Shown here: one piece after another, positions 7,257 through 13,166 of the stretch
Layout: each line of letters opens with the position of its first letter
How positions within the stretch are numbered: position 1 is the stretch's first letter
NCBI GenBank assembly: GCA_964580965.1
Contig: CAZOLZ010000056.1
Coordinates: 1-13,166, forward strand
DNA length: 13,166 nt
Source of the DNA: CAIUKX01 sp964580965
GTDB lineage: Bacteria > Bacteroidota > Bacteroidia > Flavobacteriales_D > Crocinitomicaceae
Reading direction: 5' to 3'
The notes under the pieces: generated by a model
The model's database searches: none
Told to the model about the DNA's origin: nothing
What the model saw: only the letters and a program-made list of their open reading frames with translations
Made by a program: the position numbers and the translations under genes

Positions 7257-7838
7257 TTATTGTTTTTGACTAATAAAAGTACGAGTTGTATGTTCTGCTT
7301 CTTGAATCGCCTTTTCTAAATCGTCATTGACAATGATTTTATCAAATTGAGAAGTATATCCTAACTCAGCATTTGCCTTTGCCATTCTCATCTGAATTTT
7401 TTCTTCTGTCTCTGTACTTCGATACCTTAATCTACGTTCGAGTTCATCATAACTCGGTGGCTGAATAAAAACAGATAGAGCATTATCTCCAAAAATTTTT
7501 TTCAAATTTAGTCCACCAATAACATCAACATCAAATATAACTGTTTCACCTCTCTCCCAAATTTTTTCAACTTCGGATTTAAGTGTGCCGTAATAGTTAT
7601 TAGTATAAACCTCTTCCCATTCTATGAATGCGTTTTCTTCAATTTTTTGTTTGAATCGTTCAATACCTAAAAAATGATAATCTACACCATCTGTTTCTTC
7701 TCCTCTAGGATCCCTACTACATGCTGAAACAGAAAACGAAAGACCTAAATTTTTAGTTAATAAAGCATGAACAATAGTTGTTTTCCCTGCTCCTGATGGT
7801 GCTGAAACTATAACACATTTACCTTTTATTTCTTCCAT
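7257..7838 (-). CDS. gmk: Guanylate kinase
   Basis: This cytosolic kinase converts GMP and ATP to GDP and ADP. The protein has 193 residues, normal for the family. The P-loop reads APSGAGKTT (13-21), with Ala at the first position in place of the classic Gly, a form I associate with Bacteroidota guanylate kinases. GMP-binding elements follow: SACSRDPRGEETDGVDYHF (residues 37-55, family SxTTRxPRxGExxGxDYxF) and YYGTLKSEVE. FDVDVIGGLNLKK and FIQPPS correspond to the D-V-x-x-Q-G-A-x-x-x-K and F-I-x-P-P-S motifs. The lid region is RLRYRSTETEEKIQMRM. It lies 30 bases after yicC and two before nadD on the same strand. Confidence 0.95.
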   Translation of the reverse strand: MEEIKGKCVIVSAPSGAGKTTIVHALLTKNLGLSFSVSACSRDPRGEETDGVDYHFLGIERFKQKIEENAFIEWEEVYTNNYYGTLKSEVEKIWERGETVIFDVDVIGGLNLKKIFGDNALSVFIQPPSYDELERRLRYRSTETEEKIQMRMAKANAELGYTSQFDKIIVNDDLEKAIQEAEHTTRTFISQKQ

Positions 7839-7868
7839 ATTAATTTTCGCTGATGACTAACACATAGC

Positions 7869-8735
7869 CTAGAGCGTATTTAGGATTTGTTCCTTTATTT
7901 TTTCCAAATTATCTTTCATATCCACTACTAATTTTTGCATTTCAGCGTGGTTACTTTTACTACCAAGTGTATTTATCTCACGACCTATTTCTTGTCCGAT
8001 GAATCCTAGTTTTTTACCAGGAACATTCGTTTTCATTGTTTCTAAAAAGTAGTCTAAATGATTCGATAAACGCATTTTCTCTTCCGAAACATCTAACTTC
8101 TCAATGTAGAAGATCAATTCTTGTTCAAAACGATTGTCATCGTATGATTTACTGTCTATATCTTCTAAACTTTTTTTCATACGAGCACGAATAATATCGA
8201 TACGTTCTTGTTCGTATTTAGGGACTTCATTTAATAAATGACGGATGTCATTAATGCGCTCTTCAAATTCTTTTTCGAGTGCAACACCTTCTTGTCTTCT
8301 AAATTCATTGATTTTATTGCATGCATCATTTAAAATTGATAACACCCAATTACGTTCTTCTTCAATAATTTCTTCTTTTTCATTTACAAAAATATCTGGC
8401 ATTCTTAAAATCAAAGTAGCATAATCATCGATTGGTTTCCCAGTAATTTCTTCTAATGCTTGTAAATCCGAACTATATGCTTTTGCTAAATCTTTATTTA
8501 TACTATAATTTTTAGATTCGCCCGTATTATCAATATTCAAAGAAAGATCAACTTTACCTCTATCTAATTGTTCGCCAATTACTCTTCGAATTTCACCTTC
8601 CAATTCTTTGTAAAAGGGAGCGCAACGAATGTTAAGGTCCAACGATTTACTATTTAATGAACGAACTTCAATCGTAATTTTTTTTCCTTGATATGTTCCG
8701 GTTGCTTTTCCATAACCGGTCATTGATTTTAGCAT
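7869..8735 (-). CDS. yicC: YicC/YloC-family endoribonuclease
   Basis: The 288-residue protein starts MLKSMTGYGKA, the invariant N-terminus of the YicC family, and ends with the family's best conserved block, IGREINTLGSKSNHAEMQK. The middle is charged and helical (for example EERINDIRHLLNEVPKYEQE), as expected. Members act as endoribonucleases in RNA turnover in other bacteria; the role here is inferred from family. The gene sits directly upstream of gmk, a neighbour pair often seen in bacteria. The start is confirmed by the conserved MTGYG motif. An assembly gap begins 13 bases upstream of the ATG, and the first 14 codons appear a second time beyond it at 8890-8849, most likely a scaffolding artefact. 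Confidence 0.93.
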   Translation of the reverse strand: MLKSMTGYGKATGTYQGKKITIEVRSLNSKSLDLNIRCAPFYKELEGEIRRVIGEQLDRGKVDLSLNIDNTGESKNYSINKDLAKAYSSDLQALEEITGKPIDDYATLILRMPDIFVNEKEEIIEEERNWVLSILNDACNKINEFRRQEGVALEKEFEERINDIRHLLNEVPKYEQERIDIIRARMKKSLEDIDSKSYDDNRFEQELIFYIEKLDVSEEKMRLSNHLDYFLETMKTNVPGKKLGFIGQEIGREINTLGSKSNHAEMQKLVVDMKDNLEKIKEQILNTL

Positions 8736-8903
8736 AGAGATTATTTTTNNNNNNNNNNNNNNNNNNNNNNNNNNNNNNNNNNNNNNNNNNNNNNNNNNNN
8801 NNNNNNNNNNNNNNNNNNNNNNNNNNNNNNNNNNNNNNNNNNNNNNNNTGTTCCGGTTGCTTTTCCATAACCGGTCATTGATTTTAGCATAGAGATTATT
8901 TTT
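8694..8903. repeat. Exact 55-bp repeat flanking an assembly gap
   Basis: 8694-8748 and 8849-8903 are identical and each touches the N run directly. Both contain the first 14 codons of yicC and its upstream spacer. The most economical reading is that two contigs overlap by 55 bases and were joined with a placeholder instead of being merged. It is probably not a real duplication. Confidence 0.88.
8749..8848. other. Assembly gap (100 N), probably spurious
   Basis: Exactly 100 N between two identical 55-bp ends. If the overlap is collapsed, the gap disappears along with one copy, and the gcvP stop codon lies 12 bases before the yicC start. Confidence 0.85.
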
Positions 8904-11764
8904 TACGCTACAATATGGTTATAACTTTCAATACTTGGACAAGAACAAATTAAGTTTCTATCACCAAATGCATTGTCAATTCTTCTCACAGGAACCCAGT
9001 ATTTGAATTCTTTTAAGTATTCAATTGGATAAACTGCTTCTTGAGGTGTATATGGGTAATCCCAGTTCTTATTGATGATGCAATCCGCAGTATGAGGTGC
9101 ATTTTTTAATAAGTTATTTAATTTATCTGCATGGCCGTTTTCGATTTCTTTAATTTCTTCACGAATCTTAATCATAGCCTCAATGAAACGATCTAATTCT
9201 GCTTTATCTTCACTTTCAGTAGGTTCAATCATTAATGTTCCAGCTACAGGGAAAGATACTGTTGGTGCATGGAAACCAAAGTCAATCAAACGTTTTGCGA
9301 TATCTGCAACTTCAACATCAGCTGTTTTCTTGAAATCACGACAATCTAAAATCATTTCATGAGCAACAGTGTTGTTTTTACCTGTATATAAAATATCGTA
9401 ATGACCTTTTAAAGATTCAGCTATGTAATTTGCATTTAAGATAGCATATTCAGTAGATTCTCTCAATCCTTTTGCTCCCAACATTTTGATATATCCGTAT
9501 GAAATCAATAAGATTAAAGCACTTCCATAAGGTGCTCCAGAGACTGCATGAATAGCTTTATCTCCACCTACTTTAACTAATGCACTTCCCGGTAAGAATG
9601 GAGCTAAATGTTTAGCAACACCAATTGGGCCCATTCCTGGACCACCACCACCATGAGGAATAGCGAATGTTTTGTGTAAGTTTAAGTGACAAACATCAGC
9701 ACCAATATTTCCTGGGTTCGTTAATCCAACTTGTGCATTCATATTTGCACCATCCATATATACTTGACCACCATTTTCGTGAATAATTGAAGTAATTTCT
9801 TTAATTCCCTCTTCATATACACCGTGAGTAGATGGGTAAGTTATCATTAAACCTCCTAATGAATCTTTTAATTCAGTTGCTTTTGCTTTTAACTCCTCAA
9901 TATTGATATTTCCATTTTCATCACATCCAGTAACAACTACTTCAAATCCAGCCATTACGGCAGATGCAGGGTTTGTTCCGTGTGCAGACGAAGGAATAAT
10001 CATTTTTGTTCTGTTGAAATCACCTCTTGATTGGTGGTAGGCTTTAATTACCATCAATCCAGTGTACTCTCCTTGTGCTCCAGAATTTGGTTGTAAAGAC
10101 ATTGCATCAAATCCTGTAGATTCACATAAATCTTTTTCCAATTCAATTAGCATCTCGTGATAACCTTGAGCTTGTTCTGTTGGACAGAAAGGATGAAGGT
10201 TTGCAAATGCAGGCATTGTGATTGGTAATAATTCAGATGCAGCATTCAATTTCATTGTACAAGAACCTAATGGAATCATTGAATGTACTAAAGAAATGTC
10301 TTTATTTTCAAGGCGTTTTAGATAACGCATCATTTTCGATTCAGAGTGATAACTACTGAAAATTGGATGAGTTAAAACTGCTTCTTTTCTTAATAATTCT
10401 GATTTGATACTTGTTGAAGCATTTACTGAAAATTCAAAATCATTAATTCCTTTAATATCACCAAATATTCCAACTATAGCTATTACATCTTCTATTGTGT
10501 GTGTTTCACCAAAACTAATTGATACTTCGTATTTATTAATATAACGGAAGTTCATTTTATTTGCTTCAGCTAACTTTTTCAATTCAGCCGTTGTAACATT
10601 TTTAACATGAATCGTATCAAAGAAATTGGAAGATACCACCTCATAACCTAATGATTTTAATCCGTTTGCAGCTTGAGCAGCTAACTCATGAATGTTAGAA
10701 GCAATTTCTTTCATTCCTTGCGGACCATGGTAAACAGCATACATACTTGCCATTACAGCTAATAATGCTTGAGCTGTACAAATATTTGAAGTTGCTTTAT
10801 CTCGTTTAATGTGTTGTTCTCTTGTTTGAAGAGCCATTCTCAATGCCGGGTTTCCATCAGCATCTTTTGAAACACCAATAATTCTTCCAGGGATGTTTCT
10901 TTTGTATGAATCTTTTGTTGCGAAGTATGCAGCATGAGGACCACCATAACCCATTGGAACACCAAAACGTTGAGTCGATCCTAAAACAACATCAACACCA
11001 AATTTTCCAGGTGAATCCAATAAAACTAAAGACATGATATCAGCAGCTACAGCAACTTTGATATTCTGTGCGCACATTTTTGTTGCGAATCCTTCTAAAT
11101 CACCAATATGACCAAATGCATCTGGATATTGAATTAATGCTCCAAAGAATTCATTGTTTCCTTCAAAAGATTCGGGGTTACCAAAAACTAATTCGATGTT
11201 TAAGTTATTTGCTTTTCCTTTTAATACATCAATAGTTTGAGGGAATGTAGTTTCAGAGACAAAGAATTTATTTTTTCCTTCTTTAACTTCTTTTCTTGAA
11301 CGAGCATTGAAGAACATAATCATTGCTTCTGCAGCAGCTGTAGACTCATCCAATAAAGATGCGTTTGCAATGTCCATTCCAGTTAGCTCAACTACCATTG
11401 TTTGGAAGTTTAATAGTGCTTCTAAACGACCTTGAGAAATTTCTGCTTGGTACGGTGTATAAGCTGTGTACCAACCAGGATTAGATAATACATTTCTAAG
11501 AATAACAGAAGGTACGATTGTTTCATTGTAACCTAAACCAATAAAATTCTTAAACTGTTGATTTTTATTTCCTAATTCAGCGATGTGGTTCAAGTATTCT
11601 TGTTCCGTCATTGCTTCACTAACGTTTAACTCACCTTTCAACCTGATGTGAGATGGAATTGTTTTATCAATTAATTCAGAGATTGAATTTACATCAACCT
11701 TTGCTAACATCGCATTTGTTTCTTGAACATTTGGTCCGATGTGTCTTTCAGAAAATTTAGCCAT
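8903..11764 (-). CDS. gcvP: Glycine dehydrogenase (decarboxylating), P-protein of the glycine cleavage system
   Basis: The PLP enzyme decarboxylates glycine and passes the aminomethyl group to the lipoyl arm of GcvH. At 953 residues it is the single-chain form, in which the two halves found as separate subunits in some bacteria are fused. The N-terminus has FSERHIGP (4-11), the family's R-H-I-G-P start. The first half contains YTPYQAEISQGRLEALLNFQ (102-121) and the degenerate aminotransferase-like fold. The second, catalytic half has PLGSCTMKLNA (498-508), SAHGTNPASA (593-602), THGVYEEGI (646-654), and the PLP-binding Lys698 in HLNLHKTFAIPHGGGGPGMG. The end has VPVRRIDNAFGDRNLICSC. GcvH and GcvT genes are not in the window. 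It is followed closely by yicC once the gap is collapsed and preceded by pyk 70 bases upstream. Confidence 0.97.
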   Translation of the reverse strand: MAKFSERHIGPNVQETNAMLAKVDVNSISELIDKTIPSHIRLKGELNVSEAMTEQEYLNHIAELGNKNQQFKNFIGLGYNETIVPSVILRNVLSNPGWYTAYTPYQAEISQGRLEALLNFQTMVVELTGMDIANASLLDESTAAAEAMIMFFNARSRKEVKEGKNKFFVSETTFPQTIDVLKGKANNLNIELVFGNPESFEGNNEFFGALIQYPDAFGHIGDLEGFATKMCAQNIKVAVAADIMSLVLLDSPGKFGVDVVLGSTQRFGVPMGYGGPHAAYFATKDSYKRNIPGRIIGVSKDADGNPALRMALQTREQHIKRDKATSNICTAQALLAVMASMYAVYHGPQGMKEIASNIHELAAQAANGLKSLGYEVVSSNFFDTIHVKNVTTAELKKLAEANKMNFRYINKYEVSISFGETHTIEDVIAIVGIFGDIKGINDFEFSVNASTSIKSELLRKEAVLTHPIFSSYHSESKMMRYLKRLENKDISLVHSMIPLGSCTMKLNAASELLPITMPAFANLHPFCPTEQAQGYHEMLIELEKDLCESTGFDAMSLQPNSGAQGEYTGLMVIKAYHQSRGDFNRTKMIIPSSAHGTNPASAVMAGFEVVVTGCDENGNINIEELKAKATELKDSLGGLMITYPSTHGVYEEGIKEITSIIHENGGQVYMDGANMNAQVGLTNPGNIGADVCHLNLHKTFAIPHGGGGPGMGPIGVAKHLAPFLPGSALVKVGGDKAIHAVSGAPYGSALILLISYGYIKMLGAKGLRESTEYAILNANYIAESLKGHYDILYTGKNNTVAHEMILDCRDFKKTADVEVADIAKRLIDFGFHAPTVSFPVAGTLMIEPTESEDKAELDRFIEAMIKIREEIKEIENGHADKLNNLLKNAPHTADCIINKNWDYPYTPQEAVYPIEYLKEFKYWVPVRRIDNAFGDRNLICSCPSIESYNHIVA

Positions 11765-11787
11765 TTTTTATAATAACTTATTTAATT

Positions 11788-11814
11788 AAAAAATAGTAAC
11801 CTAAACACGTTACT
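11788..11814 (-). terminator. Probable terminator between pyk and gcvP
   Basis: On the minus strand AGTAAC (11814-11809) pairs with GTTACT (11800-11795) around an eight-base loop, followed after one A by six T (11793-11788). It lies about 20 bases beyond the pyk stop. The six-pair stem is modest, so some readthrough into gcvP is possible. I see no clear TAnnTTTG element for gcvP in the 70-base spacer. Confidence 0.5.
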
Positions 11815-11834
11815 CCCCACCTTATTAGTATAAT

Positions 11835-13166
11835 TTACTCTACTTCACTTAATTTTAACATGTTCGATTTCCCATTTTCTTCCAATGGAATCGAAGCAAT
11901 ATTGATTACTATATCTCCAGTATTTAGTAATCCTTGTTTTTTTAAAATGTATTTAATGTCAGCAATACTGTGATCTGTACTGATGCGTTTGTCATAATAA
12001 AATCCTTTAACACCCCAAATTAAGTTCAATTGAGTTAAAATTTGAGGGTTACTTGTAAAGACATATATTGGTGCCTTTGGTCTTTGAGAGGCAATTTTAT
12101 AAGCAGTATATCCAGAAAAAGACATTGTAATAATTGCATCTGCCTGAACACGTTGAGATAAACGACAAGCATTGAAACAAATTGAATCAGATATGAAACG
12201 TTCATTACTTTTTTCAGGCGCTTCCTCCTTGTAGTAAATTCCATCAAATCCTTCCATTTCAGAAACAATACGAGTCATTGTCTTGATAACTTCAATCGGA
12301 TATAAACCAATAGATGTTTCTCCTGATAGCATCACTGCATCAGCCCCATCTAATACAGCATTTGCAACATCGTTTACTTCAGCTCTTGAAGGAGTCAAGC
12401 TTTTAATCATACTTTCCATCATTTGAGTCGCTACAATTACTGGCTTTGCTTGGCTTGCAGATTTCTTGATGATCATTTTTTGTAACAATGGCACACTTTC
12501 ATAAGGAACTTCTACTCCTAAATCACCACGAGCTACCATCAAAGCATCGCTTGCGGTTATTATTTCATCGATATCTTCAATGGCTTCCGGTTTTTCAATT
12601 TTGGCAATAACTTTTGCTTTACCTTTTTGTTTGCTTATGATGTGTTTTAATTCAATAATATCTCTCGCAGATCTAACAAAAGATAATCCAATCCAGTCAA
12701 CATTTTGAGATAAAGCAAAGTCTAAATCAATACGATCTTTCTCAGTTAATGAAGGCATTGAAATAGTTGTATTCGGGAAATTGACACCTTTCTTAGATGA
12801 TAAAATTCCTCCTAATATAACTTTTGCTTCAATTTCTTTTATTCCATCTGTTTTTACAACTTCAAGAATTAATTTCCCATCATCTAAAAGAATGCGTTCA
12901 CCAGGTTTAACGTCGTTTGGTAAATTTTTATAATTAATTGAGAAACGTTTATTATTTCCTATAATTTTTTCAGTAACGATAGTGATTGATTGTCCATTAA
13001 CAATTTCAACACCATTGTCTTCCATTTCGTTTGTACGAATTTTAGGACCTTGTAAGTCAGCTAAGATAGCTACATTTAATCCTGTCTCTTCGTTTAGTTC
13101 TCGAATCGTTTTGATTATATTTTCGTGATCTTCATGAGAACCATGAGAAAAATTTAATCTACAAAC
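11835..13166 (-). CDS. pyk: Pyruvate kinase, N-terminus beyond the window
   Basis: Catalyses phosphoenolpyruvate plus ADP to pyruvate plus ATP, the last step of glycolysis. 443 residues are visible. The frame is open to the right edge, where it already reads CRLNFSHGSHEDHE, followed by LADLQGPKIRT, both conserved near the N-terminus of the family. The ATG at 13025 is therefore internal, not the start, and a few tens of residues are missing. Other landmarks: VIAKIEKPEAIEDI (the active-site lysine region), MVARGDLGVE, PVIVATQMMESM, and AEVNDVANAVLDGADAVMLS followed by GETS. The C-terminal allosteric domain has AIITMSFSGYTA and the end KSNMLKLSEVE. No extra PEP-utiliser domain is fused at the C-terminus. 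Confidence 0.96.
   Translation of the reverse strand, partial: VCRLNFSHGSHEDHENIIKTIRELNEETGLNVAILADLQGPKIRTNEMEDNGVEIVNGQSITIVTEKIIGNNKRFSINYKNLPNDVKPGERILLDDGKLILEVVKTDGIKEIEAKVILGGILSSKKGVNFPNTTISMPSLTEKDRIDLDFALSQNVDWIGLSFVRSARDIIELKHIISKQKGKAKVIAKIEKPEAIEDIDEIITASDALMVARGDLGVEVPYESVPLLQKMIIKKSASQAKPVIVATQMMESMIKSLTPSRAEVNDVANAVLDGADAVMLSGETSIGLYPIEVIKTMTRIVSEMEGFDGIYYKEEAPEKSNERFISDSICFNACRLSQRVQADAIITMSFSGYTAYKIASQRPKAPIYVFTSNPQILTQLNLIWGVKGFYYDKRISTDHSIADIKYILKKQGLLNTGDIVINIASIPLEENGKSNMLKLSEVE

Noticed and set aside
8668..8868. Apparent 66-codon gene on the minus strand across the second N run
   Set aside because: Both ends are the yicC start region in a wrong phase, and the middle is N. 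It is produced by the unmerged contig overlap.
8849..8890. A second, truncated yicC (genuine gene duplication)
   Set aside because: The duplicate ends exactly at the N run and equals the other flank over the full 55 bases, which fits a contig overlap better than a true duplication.
12035..12268. 77-codon open frame on the minus strand
   Set aside because: It overlaps pyruvate kinase in another phase, with no recognisable features.

Overview
This window looks like a chromosomal scaffold from a Bacteroidota (Flavobacteriales-type) bacterium. The DNA is AT-rich by eye and start codons lack clear Shine-Dalgarno sites. Several starts are preceded by a match to the Bacteroidota -7 promoter element TAnnTTTG. 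One secreted protein combines SprB-type repeats with a type IX secretion (T9SS) sorting tail. The family assignment below phylum level is inference. The sequence carries two runs of exactly 100 N (3291-3390 and 8749-8848), and both change how the genes must be read.

Layout. 1-597 (minus) is the 5' part of a secreted beta-propeller protein that runs off the left edge. 872-1870 (minus) is gpsA, glycerol-3-phosphate dehydrogenase. 2084-5564 (plus) is one large repeat-built surface protein, broken by the first N run. 5659-6609 (plus) is an exported alpha/beta hydrolase. From 6637 to the right edge everything is on the minus strand: in transcription order pyruvate kinase (pyk, its N-terminus lies beyond the window), gcvP (glycine decarboxylase), yicC (endoribonuclease family), gmk (guanylate kinase) and nadD (NaMN adenylyltransferase). 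gcvP, yicC, gmk and nadD are very closely packed and probably co-transcribed. A weak hairpin plus T-run separates pyk from gcvP.

Both N runs carry a 55-base signature. At 8749-8848 the last 55 bases before the gap are repeated exactly as the first 55 after it, so the contigs probably just overlap and the real gcvP-yicC spacing is about 12 nt. At 3291-3390 the 55 bases on each side exactly match two positions of an earlier repeat in the same gene. That earlier copy predicts a missing segment of 183 bases, and 183 bases (unlike 100) rejoins the two halves in one reading frame, giving a protein of about 1187 residues.

The housekeeping genes serve phospholipid precursor synthesis (gpsA), glycolysis (pyk), one-carbon/glycine metabolism (gcvP), GMP phosphorylation (gmk), NAD synthesis (nadD) and RNA turnover (yicC). 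The accessory interest lies in the T9SS-secreted repeat protein, which contains a perfect 270-bp tandem duplication and a larger A-B-B-A block order. I see no convincing defence system, mobile element, CRISPR array, tRNA or rRNA, and no clear candidate for a wholly new system.
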